From CAVRJC01 sp964505725 (GTDB taxonomy: Bacteria; Actinomycetota; Acidimicrobiia; IMCC26256; DASPTH01), in assembly GCA_964505725.1 (NCBI GenBank), contig CAZDJK010000047.1, positions 1-64,000 on the forward strand: a stretch of DNA of 64,000 nt. Direction: 5' to 3'. The notes below the pieces were generated by a model. It was not told where the DNA came from, made no database searches, and saw only the letters and a program-made list of their open reading frames with translations. Shown here one piece after another: positions 24,802 through 33,431 of the stretch. Both the position numbers and the translations under genes were made by a program. The stretch's first letter is position 1. Each line of letters starts with the position of its first letter.

Positions 24802-27132
24802 TCAGCTCGACGGGTGCTCGATCGCCTCGCGGACCCGCCACGGGGTGATCGGGAACTGGTTCACGCTGGCGCCGAGCGCGGCGAGCGCGTCGTTCACCGC
24901 GTTGGCCACGGCGGCCGGCGAGGCGATCGCTCCGCCCTCGCCCATGCCCTTGTAGCCGCCGAGGCTCGCCGACGGCGTCTCGACGTGCCCGTACTCCATG
25001 ACCGGCACCTCGGTGGCGGTGGGGATGAGGTAGTCGAGGAAGGTCGTGGCGAGCGGGTTGCCGTCGGGGTCGTAGGCCATCTCCTCGTACAGCGCGCCAC
25101 CGATGCCCTGCGCGACGCCGCCCGCGATCTGGCCCTCCACGACCATCGGGTTGATCATCACGCCGCAGTCCTCGCTCACGATGAAGCGCGCCAGCGTGAT
25201 CTCCCCCGTGGCGGGGTCGATCTCGCACGTACAGAGGTGCGTCGCGTTCGACCACGTGAACGGCGCGGGTGGCTGGAAGCGGCTCGACGCCTCGAGGCCC
25301 GCCTCCACGCCGGGCGGGAGCAGCATGGGATTGAGGTACGCGGCCGCCGCGAGCTCGGCGAACCTCACCGCCTTGGTGGGCGTACCGCGCACCGACACCG
25401 CGGAGCCGGCGACCTCGAGGTCGTCGGGCGCGGCCTCGAGCATGTGGGCCGAGATCTTGACGAGCTTCTCGCGCAGGCGGGTCGAGGCGGTCTGCGCGGC
25501 GCCGCCGAGGATCACCGCGCTGCGGCTGCCACCCGTACCCGGCCCGTACGGCGTGTCGCCGCCCTGGCGGAGCACGACGTCGTCGATGGAGCACCCGAGA
25601 TGGTCGGCGACGATCTGGGGGATGGTGGTCTCGAGGCTGTGGCCGTGGCTGCCGCTGCCCATCATCACCTCGACCTGCCCCGACACGTCGATGCGCACGG
25701 TCGCCGCCTCGGTGCCCCACGCACCCATCCCGACCGCCGACGGCTCGATGCTGACGCTCATGCCGATCCCGAGATAGCGGCCGTCAGCACGCGCGGCCGC
25801 CTGCTCGGCGCGGAAGCCGCTCCAGTCGGCGATCTCGGCCGCCTGCTCCATCGTCTCCTCGGGCGTGATGAGGTCGTACACGAGCCCGCTCGGCAGCGTG
25901 AACGGCAGGTCGGACTGGTGGATCACGTTGCGGCGGCGCAGGTCGAGCGGGTCGATGCCGATCTCGCGGGCCAGCGCGTCCATCATCTGCTCGCGCGCGA
26001 TCGTCTCGATCGCCCACGGGCCGCGGAACGGGGCCATCCCGCACGTGTTGGTGAAGACGGTCTGTGAGCTGAAGCCGATCTTCGGGATCCGGTACGGGCC
26101 GGTGAACAGCATCGCGACGAAGCCGCCGCCTCCCCCGGCGACGCCACCGGCGGGGAAGGAGCCCACCCCGGTGACGAGGTGGAAGGTCGCGGCCAGGATG
26201 TGACCGTGCTCGTCGGCGGCCATGGTGAGGGTCGCGACGTCGTGGCGCGCCTGGTTGGCGGCGATGAGGTTCTCGCGCCGGTCCTCGATCCACTTCACCG
26301 GGCGACCGACGAGCTTGGCCGCCACGAGGACGGCCGCTTCCTCGCGCGTCGGGTACATCTTCTGGCCGAAACCGCCGCCCACGTCGCCGAACTCGACGCG
26401 GATGCAGTTCTCGGGGATCCCGGCCACGCGTGACGCGAACGCCTTGATCTCGTGGGGGCTCTGCGTCGACGGCCACACCTGGAGTTGGCCGCGGTGGCGG
26501 TCGTACGACGCCACGAGCCCGCGGCCCTCCATGGGGACGTTGGTGGTGCGGCTCATCCCGAAGGTGCGCGTCACGACGTGCGCGGCCGACGCCAGGATCG
26601 CGTCGAGCTCGGGATCCGGCATCGCCGGGGCGTCGAGCACGTTGGTGCCGAGCTCGGGGTGCACCGGGGGAGCGCCCTCTGCCATCGCATCCTCGAGCGT
26701 GGCGACCGCCGGGATGGGGTCGATGTCGACGTCCACGAGCTCGCATGCGTCCTCGGCGACGTACCGGCTCGACGCCACGACGAGCGCGATCGGGTCGCCC
26801 ACGAAGCGGACGTCGTCGCCCGCGAGGGGCCGGAACGGGAACAGAGCCTCGCTCGGGCCGTTGGTCGTGGTCCACATCGGGCCCGCGATCGCATTGAGGT
26901 CAGCGCCCGTGAACACCGCGTGCACGCCCGGCAGCTCGCGCGCCGCGGTGGTGTCGATGCTACGGATGCGGCCGGCCGGGAGGTCGCTGCGCACGAACGC
27001 GATGTGCAGCTGGCCCGGGAGGGTCACGTCGTCCGCGTACTGCCCGTGACCCGACAGCAGCCGCGGATCCTCCTTGCGCTTCACCCGCTGGCCGACGAAG
27101 CGCGCGGCCTCGGCTCCCGTCGTCGCAGTCAT
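24802..27132 (-). CDS. Xanthine dehydrogenase/CoxL-family molybdopterin-binding subunit, unaccompanied
   Basis: 776 residues of the molybdenum hydroxylase large-subunit family. It has the N-terminal RKEDPRLLSGHGQYADDV, the MoCo loop FGDVGGGFGQKMYP, CGMAPFRGPWAIE (the loop that in CO dehydrogenase is AYRCSFR), and the catalytic-Glu region YKGMGEGGAI. ATG 27130-27132 follows a weak G-rich ribosome-binding site. Such subunits normally work with a FAD (CoxM) and a 2Fe-2S (CoxS) subunit; neither is in this window. It probably hydroxylates a ring or aldehyde carbon rather than CO, since the CO-specific Cys loop is absent. Confidence 0.9.
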   Translation of the reverse strand: MTATTGAEAARFVGQRVKRKEDPRLLSGHGQYADDVTLPGQLHIAFVRSDLPAGRIRSIDTTAARELPGVHAVFTGADLNAIAGPMWTTTNGPSEALFPFRPLAGDDVRFVGDPIALVVASSRYVAEDACELVDVDIDPIPAVATLEDAMAEGAPPVHPELGTNVLDAPAMPDPELDAILASAAHVVTRTFGMSRTTNVPMEGRGLVASYDRHRGQLQVWPSTQSPHEIKAFASRVAGIPENCIRVEFGDVGGGFGQKMYPTREEAAVLVAAKLVGRPVKWIEDRRENLIAANQARHDVATLTMAADEHGHILAATFHLVTGVGSFPAGGVAGGGGGFVAMLFTGPYRIPKIGFSSQTVFTNTCGMAPFRGPWAIETIAREQMMDALAREIGIDPLDLRRRNVIHQSDLPFTLPSGLVYDLITPEETMEQAAEIADWSGFRAEQAAARADGRYLGIGMSVSIEPSAVGMGAWGTEAATVRIDVSGQVEVMMGSGSHGHSLETTIPQIVADHLGCSIDDVVLRQGGDTPYGPGTGGSRSAVILGGAAQTASTRLREKLVKISAHMLEAAPDDLEVAGSAVSVRGTPTKAVRFAELAAAAYLNPMLLPPGVEAGLEASSRFQPPAPFTWSNATHLCTCEIDPATGEITLARFIVSEDCGVMINPMVVEGQIAGGVAQGIGGALYEEMAYDPDGNPLATTFLDYLIPTATEVPVMEYGHVETPSASLGGYKGMGEGGAIASPAAVANAVNDALAALGASVNQFPITPWRVREAIEHPSS

Positions 27133-27201
27133 CGTCTCGTCACCTGCTTCCTCGGTGTGCCCGAGCGACTTCTCCGCTTGCCCGAGCGGCGTCCTCCGAG
27201 C

Positions 27202-28437
27202 CTACGGCTGGCAGAAGGGGGTGAGCTTGTTCGACGGCGTCGGCACGTACTGGCTCTTCTGCACCTTGTAGAGGAAGAAGCACTTCTGCTGCGGGTTGGG
27301 CTTGCTGCCGTCGTTGTAGGTCAGCGGCACGGTGATGCCGCCGAGGGTCTCGTTCTGGAACTGGGCGAGGCCCTTGACCACGTCGGCCCGGGTGACGGTG
27401 TCGCTCGCGCTCACGCCCGAGTTCTCGACCGCCTTCTTGAACGCCTCGCCCGCGGTCCACACGAGGGGCGCCCCGACGGTGATCGTCCCGTACTTGCTGC
27501 CGCCCTTCGCGAACTGCGGTGCGTACTTCGCCACCGCCTGGAAGTACGGCTTGGTCTGCGGGAACTGGAAGTAGTACGGGAACGACGACTGCGGGCCGAC
27601 CAGCCCGTTGAATTGCGGGACCTGCTTGAGCTGCTGGGGCGGGATCGAGTTCTCCGACCCGACCCACGTCGGCCGGTAGTTCTGGCGGAAGCAGTCACGG
27701 GCGAGGACCGCATTGTTCACGAACGGGAGCACCGCGTCCGCGCCGGCGTTCTTCATCGCCAGGCACTGCGGCGTGTACGACGTCGCGGCCTGGTCGGCGA
27801 CCTGGTCGTAGACCACGTCGATCCCGTTGTCCTTCGCGCCCGCCAGCACCAACGGCCGCGCGCCCTGGCAGACGGTGGCGTTCGAGCAGAGCAGCGACGC
27901 CAGCTTCTTGACGCCCGCGTGCTTCGCCGCGAACGTCTCACCCCACACCACGCTCACCACGGTGCCGCCGGCAGGGTAGAAGTTCTGGTCGGTGAACCAG
28001 TTCGCCGAGTACGCGGGGCCGCCGATGATGGGTACCGGATGCGCGTCGACGTAGGCCTTCCAGGTGGGCTCGGTGCTGGAGTCGGACTGGCCCACGATCG
28101 CGACCACGTTGTCCTGCTCGACCAGCTGCTTGAGGTCGGCGTTCGCCTGCGCGGGGTCAGAACGGGTGTCGAGGGTGACCACCTTCACCGGGTGTCCCGC
28201 CACGCCCCCGTGGGCGTTGGTCCACTTGACCCATGCGTTCATGATGTCGGGGCCCATGGTGACCTTGCCCGAGGCGCCCGCGGCGCCGGTGATGGCCGCG
28301 AGCTGGCCGATCGTGATCGTGCTACCGGACGCCTTCTGGCTCTGTGTGGCCGCCGCCCCCGGCGCCACGCCGATCGCCGTCGCTGCCAGCACCGCCGCCG
28401 CGGCCACGACGACACCCCGCCTCACAAGCCTGTTCAT
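27202..28437 (-). CDS. ABC transporter substrate-binding protein, branched-chain (Peripla_BP_6) type, orphan
   Basis: 411 residues with a signal peptide (MNRLVRRGVVVAAAAVLA, cleavage near AAATQ at about 31). ITIGQLAAITGAAGAS opens the mature domain. Six Cys (SLLCSNATVC, QCLAM, RDCF, KCFF, FCQP) could form extracytoplasmic disulfides. The start ATG 28437 has a GGGGGAG ribosome-binding site. No permease or ATPase is adjacent, so it may share the LivHM-G-F transporter at 8.8-12.4 kb. Its neighbours (CoxL, TetR, P450-3) suggest uptake of an aromatic or other hydrophobic acid. Confidence 0.88.
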   Translation of the reverse strand: MNRLVRRGVVVAAAAVLAATAIGVAPGAAATQSQKASGSTITIGQLAAITGAAGASGKVTMGPDIMNAWVKWTNAHGGVAGHPVKVVTLDTRSDPAQANADLKQLVEQDNVVAIVGQSDSSTEPTWKAYVDAHPVPIIGGPAYSANWFTDQNFYPAGGTVVSVVWGETFAAKHAGVKKLASLLCSNATVCQGARPLVLAGAKDNGIDVVYDQVADQAATSYTPQCLAMKNAGADAVLPFVNNAVLARDCFRQNYRPTWVGSENSIPPQQLKQVPQFNGLVGPQSSFPYYFQFPQTKPYFQAVAKYAPQFAKGGSKYGTITVGAPLVWTAGEAFKKAVENSGVSASDTVTRADVVKGLAQFQNETLGGITVPLTYNDGSKPNPQQKCFFLYKVQKSQYVPTPSNKLTPFCQP

Positions 28438-28638
28438 GGTCTCCCCCCAGAGTTCATGCCGAATAGGCCCAGCGCGCCGATCACGGCAGTGTCCGCCAGA
28501 TCGGATCCAGGGGACCGTACTGTCCCGCGGTCACCGAAGCAAGGCACCCACCGGACCTCGTGCCCCGCGAGCCGTGACGGGTTGACTGGCACGAACTGAC
28601 ACTTCCCGTCCGTCCTTTCGGAGGTCGGCGCGGGTTGG

Positions 28639-29295
28639 TCAGCCCGTCTGCTCCCCCGGCAGCCCCGCAGGCCGCGTCTCGCGCTCCGGCGGACTCGTCG
28701 TGAGCAGCTTCTGGAGGTCGGAAAACGTAGTGGCCAGGAGGTCGGAGAGCGACGTGCGTCCGCCGGCGTCGACCCAGTTCCCGTAGGTGTAGGCGACGAT
28801 CCCCGAGACCGCGGAGCCGAGCGCTCCCGCGCGTGGATCGTCGGACGGGAGCCCGTAACGCTCGGCGATCAGCTCCTGGTACACGGTGGTCATGTTCACG
28901 GCCGAGCACGCGAGCGCCTTCGCGGCCTCCTGGGGCGACCGGTGCACGCTGATCCCGAACAGCAGGACGAGCTCGCGCTCGTCCGGATCCATGTCCTCGG
29001 GAGGCCGTTCCGCCCACCATTCGAAGACGCTCTTGGTCGGTGGGAGCGAGCGGACGTAGTCGACGAGCTTGTCGAGCTCGCGCTTCGGCAGCGCGGCGAG
29101 GACGTCGTCCTTGCTCGCGAAGTAACGGAAGAAGGTCCGTACCGATATCCCGGCGTAGGCCGAGATCTCCTCGACGGTGACGTTCTCGGCTCCCGAGCGT
29201 GCGAACAGCGTCAGTGCTGCACGCTCGATCGCGCGCGCGACCCGCTCCCGACGCCGTTCCCGCCCGTCGGGCTCGCGCGCCACAGTGTCCGCCAC
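28639..29295 (-). CDS. TetR/AcrR-family transcriptional regulator
   Basis: 218 residues. The N-terminal TetR HTH spans about 15-62: RVARAIERAALTLFARSGAENVT, then VEEISAYAGISVRTFFRYFASKDDVL, a canonical recognition helix. The C-terminal helical ligand domain has MTTVYQELIAERYG. GTG 29293-29295 follows GGAGG about 10 nt upstream. It is 68 bp behind P450-3 on the same strand and could be co-transcribed. TetR proteins bind long palindromes, so it is the second candidate reader of the operator found at S1-S6. Confidence 0.9.
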   Translation of the reverse strand: MADTVAREPDGRERRRERVARAIERAALTLFARSGAENVTVEEISAYAGISVRTFFRYFASKDDVLAALPKRELDKLVDYVRSLPPTKSVFEWWAERPPEDMDPDERELVLLFGISVHRSPQEAAKALACSAVNMTTVYQELIAERYGLPSDDPRAGALGSAVSGIVAYTYGNWVDAGGRTSLSDLLATTFSDLQKLLTTSPPERETRPAGLPGEQTG

Positions 29296-29363
29296 GCGCT
29301 CATTATCCCTCCGAACCGCGGGCGCCGCCGCACCGCGCGATGGAGCGCTGCTCCGGGAGTGGG

Positions 29364-30563
29364 TCAGTCCCAGCGCAACGGCAGCGTGGTGACGCCCATC
29401 ACCGACCCCGCGTACGACGTGGCGGGTCCGTCGAGCCGGTAGTCGGGGATGCGCGCGTGCCACTCCTCGAGCGCGACGCGCATCTCGATCCGTGCGAGGT
29501 GCGAGCCGACGCACCGGTGCGGGCCGGCGCCGAACGCGTAGTGCCGGTTCACCACACGGTCGAGGTGGACGTTCAACGCGTCGTCGTACTCGGACGGGTC
29601 GCGGCTCGCGAGCGGCAACGAGAGGATCGCGAGATCCCCCTTCCGCACCTGCACGCCCGCGAACTCCGCGTCGGTTCGCACCTGCCGCGGCAGGTTCACG
29701 AACGAGTGGCGCCGGAGCAGCTCCTCGACCGCCTGGGCCGAGGGGACGGCGCCCGATGCGATCGCGACCCGGTCCTCCGGGTGCTGCGCGAGGTGCCAGA
29801 ACGAGAACGACAGCGCCGCGGCGACGGTGTCGAGCCCCGCGAGGAACAGCAGGTACGCGATGCTCATGAGCTCGTCCTGCGTCAACGGGCGTCCGTCCAC
29901 CTCCTGTACCGCGATCTGGCTCATCAGGTCGTCGGTGGGGTGCTCCATCCGCGCGGCCACGAGCTCGCCGAGCGCGGCCGTGGCCGCGCCGATGGCGGCG
30001 CCGGACTCCTCCATCGTCCCGTGGATGAGCGCGTTCGTGAGCTGCACGAAGCCGTCGGTCTCCTCCTCGGGCAGGCCGATCCACGACGTGAACACGCGCG
30101 GTGGGAACTGCGTGGCGACCTCGGAGACGAACTCGCAGCTTCCCTGACCGGCGACCTCGCCGACGACCTTCGAGATGCGGGTGCGGATGCTGTCCTCCAT
30201 CGTCGCCACCACCGGGGGCGCGAACAGCGGCGTGAGGATCCGGCGGTACTTGGTGTGCTCCGGGGGGTCGAGCGCGATCGGGAGCATCACCGGCGCGCCG
30301 TCGGTCGCGGCGAGGCTCTGCCCGAAGATCTCGGTCGCCTGGAGCGCGTGCCGGATGTCGTCCGATTGGGTGAAGAACCACACCCCGAGCGGCCCGTCGC
30401 CGAGCGCGCCGCCCGGCAGGGTCGTCTGGAGCCAGAGCACGCGCCCGTCCGCTCGCAGCGCGTCGAGCCGCGGGAAGAGCTCCTCGAGCGGTCCCCGGAA
30501 GTCGAAGTCGAACTGCCGGACGATCTCGGGCGGGACGTGGCTGGGCGCCTGCACCTCGGTCAT
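29364..30563 (-). CDS. Cytochrome P450 (P450-3)
   Basis: 399 residues. The I-helix reads LFLAGLDTVAAAL, where the catalytic acid-alcohol pair is Asp-Thr; ExxR lies in EELLRRHSF; heme loop FGAGPHRCVGSHLA has Cys near residue 350. It resembles P450-2 more than P450-1 at the I-helix and heme loop. ATG 30561-30563 has GAGGAGG upstream. It is followed by the TetR gene and is divergent from the acyl-CoA ligase. A weak operator copy S5 and -10 TAGAGT (30625-30630) lie 62-90 nt upstream. Confidence 0.92.
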   Translation of the reverse strand: MTEVQAPSHVPPEIVRQFDFDFRGPLEELFPRLDALRADGRVLWLQTTLPGGALGDGPLGVWFFTQSDDIRHALQATEIFGQSLAATDGAPVMLPIALDPPEHTKYRRILTPLFAPPVVATMEDSIRTRISKVVGEVAGQGSCEFVSEVATQFPPRVFTSWIGLPEEETDGFVQLTNALIHGTMEESGAAIGAATAALGELVAARMEHPTDDLMSQIAVQEVDGRPLTQDELMSIAYLLFLAGLDTVAAALSFSFWHLAQHPEDRVAIASGAVPSAQAVEELLRRHSFVNLPRQVRTDAEFAGVQVRKGDLAILSLPLASRDPSEYDDALNVHLDRVVNRHYAFGAGPHRCVGSHLARIEMRVALEEWHARIPDYRLDGPATSYAGSVMGVTTLPLRWD

Positions 30564-30627
30564 CTCGACCTCCTCTCGAACCGCGCCTCTCGAGCCGCGC
30601 GCTCCCGTCGGCTCCGGAAGCTCGACT

Positions 30628-30652
30628 CTAAATCGTAACTGACTTGCGCGCC
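30628..30652 (-). promoter_or_regulatory. Weak operator-like site S5 between P450-3 and the acyl-CoA ligase
   Basis: On the minus strand 13 of 25 positions match S2, with CAA, G-T-C and ATTT blocks in register, and it abuts a -10 TAGAGT (30625-30630) for P450-3. The match is weak and could be chance; its location and orientation are the main support. Confidence 0.3.
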
Positions 30653-30656
30653 AGGG

Positions 30657-32309
30657 ATGGGCACCGGAATTCTCAGGTCGGAGTGGTGGTCGGTGCCGCG
30701 CTTGACCCGTCACGAGCGAGCCGCGAGTCTCCGCGCCGTGCCCTTCATGGCGCTCCCGGCCGACGCGCGTTTCCGCACCATGGTCGACGTCTTCGACTGG
30801 CTCGCCAACCGCGGTGACCGTCCCGCGTTCACCGCCACGTCGGCAGCCGGCGACGTCGTGCGGCTCGGCAGCGAGCAGCTGGTCGAGACGATCGCGCGCG
30901 CCGCGTCGCTCCTGCAGGCGCACGGGCTCGAGCGCGGCGCCGTCGTGGGCGTCCACCTCGACAACCGCGCCGGGCTCGAGGCGCTCGTGCTCCACTGGGC
31001 GGCGCAGTGGATGGGCGCGGTCCCCACGCCGCTCGGGACCCGTCTCACCGTGCCGGAGGTGTCGTACATCGCGCGCGACGCCGACGTCGTGCTCGTCTGC
31101 TCGGCGGGGGAAGGGATGGCCCTCGCGAGCGAGGTGGTCGGAGGGCTCGACGACGCGCGGCTGCTCGACTGCTCGGGGGGCCTGCGCGCGCTGCTCGACG
31201 GCCGGACTCCGGCGACGTCCGCCCCGGTCGTGGAGGAGGATCTCGCCGACATCCTGTACACGTCGGGGACCACCGGGCACCCGAAGGGAGTGGAGCTGAC
31301 GCACGCCAACGACGTCGCGGCCGGCCTCGAGCTCGCCGCCGCTGCCGCGCTCGTCGAGGAGGACGTCTACCAGTCCGCGATCCCGTACTTCACGTCGACC
31401 GGCGTGCACACGAACCCGCTCATGTGCCTCGTGACCGGGGCGCACCTCGTCATGGAACCGGCGTTCGACCAGTACGTCGTGCTCGAGCGGGCCGCGCGGG
31501 AGGGCACCACCACATATCTCGGCGCGCCGTCGATGTTGAGCCTGATCATGCGCGACGTCGACACGTCGAGCGCGCCCCCGAGCCTGCAGAAGCTGCTCTT
31601 CGGCGGCTCGGTGATGAGCGCGCCGACCTTGTCGCGCCTGTCCGAGGCGTTTCCGTGCTGCGCGCTCGCGAACCTGTACGGCCAGACGGAGGCCGGCCCC
31701 AACGGCACCGTGTGCAAGCCCGCAGACATCCTGCGCAAGGCGGGCTCGATCGGCAACCAGGGCATGGGCCCGTGGACGACGTTCGCGGTGCTCGACGACG
31801 CGGGCGAGGTGACGGCGCCGGGCGAGCTGGGGGAGATCGGGCTGCGGTCGCCGTCGGTGATGCGCGGCTACCGGAAGCGGCCCGAGGCGACCGCGGAGAC
31901 GCTGGCCGGCGGCTGGCTGCACACCGGTGACGTCGGATACGTCGACGACGAGGGTTTCCTCTACTACGCGGACCGCAAGAAGGACCTCATCATCCGGGGC
32001 GGGATGAACATCTCGTCGGCCGAGGTCGAGTCGGTGCTGCTCGCGTATCCCGGTGTGGCCGACGCGGCGGTCATCGCGATCGAGCACGAGATCCTGGGCG
32101 AGGACGTGCTCGCGGTCGTCGTCGCGCCGGACGGGCTCGACGTCGACGGGCTGCGGGCGTTCGCCCGGACCCGGCTCGCGGACTACAAGAGCCCCCGCCA
32201 CGTGACCTTCGTGGACGAGCTGCCACGCAACGCGATGGGCAAGGTGCGAAAGCGCGTGCTGCGCGACACCCTCGGCGCCCGTCCCCGCCCGGAGCCGCCC
32301 GGCCGCTGA
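30657..32309 (+). CDS. AMP-forming acyl-CoA synthetase/ligase
   Basis: 550 residues of the ANL superfamily. The P-loop-like motif DILYTSGTTGHPKGVELTH (about 198-216), the Y-G-Q-T-E motif in LYGQTEAGPNG, the ribose-binding HTGDVGYVDDEGF, the hinge DRKKDLIIRGGMNIS, and the catalytic Lys in PRNAMGKVRKR are all present. It adenylates a carboxylic acid and transfers it to CoA. The start is unclear: ATG 30657 is the longest reading; ATG 30747 (MALPADARF) and ATG 30781 (MVDVFDW) also keep the whole domain. It is divergent from P450-3 and is probably the entry step for a nearby catabolic route. Confidence 0.9.
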   Translation: MGTGILRSEWWSVPRLTRHERAASLRAVPFMALPADARFRTMVDVFDWLANRGDRPAFTATSAAGDVVRLGSEQLVETIARAASLLQAHGLERGAVVGVHLDNRAGLEALVLHWAAQWMGAVPTPLGTRLTVPEVSYIARDADVVLVCSAGEGMALASEVVGGLDDARLLDCSGGLRALLDGRTPATSAPVVEEDLADILYTSGTTGHPKGVELTHANDVAAGLELAAAAALVEEDVYQSAIPYFTSTGVHTNPLMCLVTGAHLVMEPAFDQYVVLERAAREGTTTYLGAPSMLSLIMRDVDTSSAPPSLQKLLFGGSVMSAPTLSRLSEAFPCCALANLYGQTEAGPNGTVCKPADILRKAGSIGNQGMGPWTTFAVLDDAGEVTAPGELGEIGLRSPSVMRGYRKRPEATAETLAGGWLHTGDVGYVDDEGFLYYADRKKDLIIRGGMNISSAEVESVLLAYPGVADAAVIAIEHEILGEDVLAVVVAPDGLDVDGLRAFARTRLADYKSPRHVTFVDELPRNAMGKVRKRVLRDTLGARPRPEPPGR

Positions 32310-32573
32310 GCAGCGCGCCGGTCGCCGCTCCGTGTCCGACGTCACATTGGCGGCGCTTGACTTCTGCCACTCTCTGTGGTCATCTGGTTACGCTGAGTGT
32401 TGGGGCGGGCAGACCACAAGGAGCATCGGGGCCGAGAGCACGACGGTGAGCAACCTCCAGGGGAGGCATTGATCCGAGGGGCGTGACTGGTCGCTGGTGC
32501 CGCTCGGGGAGCCAGAGCGAAACCGGCCCCTCCGCTCGGGTTCGTGGTCTCGCGTTGTCTGAAGGGGCGCATC

Positions 32574-33431
32574 GTGAAGAGCTCACTCGTCTGCCAACCC
32601 GCGCCGTCCGGAAACCAAGCGGGCGACGACCACCACCGCACCGTCGAATCGATCTGGCGCGAGTACAAGGCGACCCGGGGCCGCGAGACCCGGGAGCGCC
32701 TGATCCTGCACTACGCGCCGCTGGTCAAGGTGGTCGCGGGCGCGATCCGCTCGGGCGTGCCGCGGCACGTCGAGGAGGCCGAGCTCGTGAGCTGCGGGAT
32801 TTTCGGCCTGATCGACGCGATCGAGAAGTTCGATCCGGCGCGGGGCGTGAAGTTCGAGACATACGCGAAGCCCCGCATCCGCGGTGCGATCTACGACGAG
32901 CTGCGCGCGACCGACTGGGTGCCGCGCCGGGTGCGCGCGAAGGCGATCGCGATCAACCGCGCGCAGGCGAAGCTCGAGTCGGACCTGCGGCGGTCGCCCG
33001 ACGACACCGAGGTCGCGCTCGAGATCGGGGTGTCGGCGCGTGCGCTCGACCGGGCGCGCGCCGAAATCTCGCTCGGCGGGCTCGTGGCGCTCGACGCGGT
33101 CCGCGGCGCGCAGGACCCGGACGCCTTCCGCACGCTCGGCGGCAGCGTCGCCGACCGCGCGCCGGGGCCGGTCGAGCAGTTCGAGGTGGGCGAGACCACC
33201 CAACTGCTCGCAGGGGCGGTCAACCGCCTCGCCGACCGCGAGCGGCTCGTGCTCACCCTCTACTACTACGAGGCGATGACGCAGGCCGACATCGGTGCCG
33301 CGCTCGGGGTCACCGAGAGCCGCATCTGCCAGATCCTGTCGAAGTCGCTCGGTCATCTGCGCGATGGGATGGCGTCGTCGGGCCTTGCCTACGACAACTC
33401 GGTCTTCGACGCCATCGCATGCCTCGCCTGA
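32574..33431 (+). CDS. RNA polymerase sigma factor of the FliA/WhiG family
   Basis: 285 residues. Sigma region 2 (about 30-95) reads LILHYAPLVKVVAG and FGLIDAIEKFDPARGVKFETYAKPRIRGAI, with the -10 recognition segment. Region 3 follows (PRRVRAKA) and region 4 contains LADRERLVLTLYYYE, MTQADIGAALGVTESRICQI. GTG 32574 is chosen because AAGGGG lies 6 nt upstream; GTG 32544 is the longer option. No flagellar genes are present, so a WhiG-like developmental or surface role is more likely than motility. Its end overlaps the GGDEF-EAL gene by 13 bp, so translation is coupled. Confidence 0.9.
   Translation: MKSSLVCQPAPSGNQAGDDHHRTVESIWREYKATRGRETRERLILHYAPLVKVVAGAIRSGVPRHVEEAELVSCGIFGLIDAIEKFDPARGVKFETYAKPRIRGAIYDELRATDWVPRRVRAKAIAINRAQAKLESDLRRSPDDTEVALEIGVSARALDRARAEISLGGLVALDAVRGAQDPDAFRTLGGSVADRAPGPVEQFEVGETTQLLAGAVNRLADRERLVLTLYYYEAMTQADIGAALGVTESRICQILSKSLGHLRDGMASSGLAYDNSVFDAIACLA

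Noticed and set aside
24802..27132. Aerobic carbon monoxide dehydrogenase large subunit
   Set aside because: The family is right, but the CO-specific AYRCSFR loop is replaced by APFRGPW and the partner subunits are missing.
32400..32573. Possible GEMM (c-di-GMP-I) riboswitch in the leader of the sigma/GGDEF-EAL operon
   Set aside because: The leader is long and the downstream gene makes c-di-GMP, but I could not find the conserved GEMM core or tetraloop-receptor pattern, only a short CCTCC/GGAGG hairpin.
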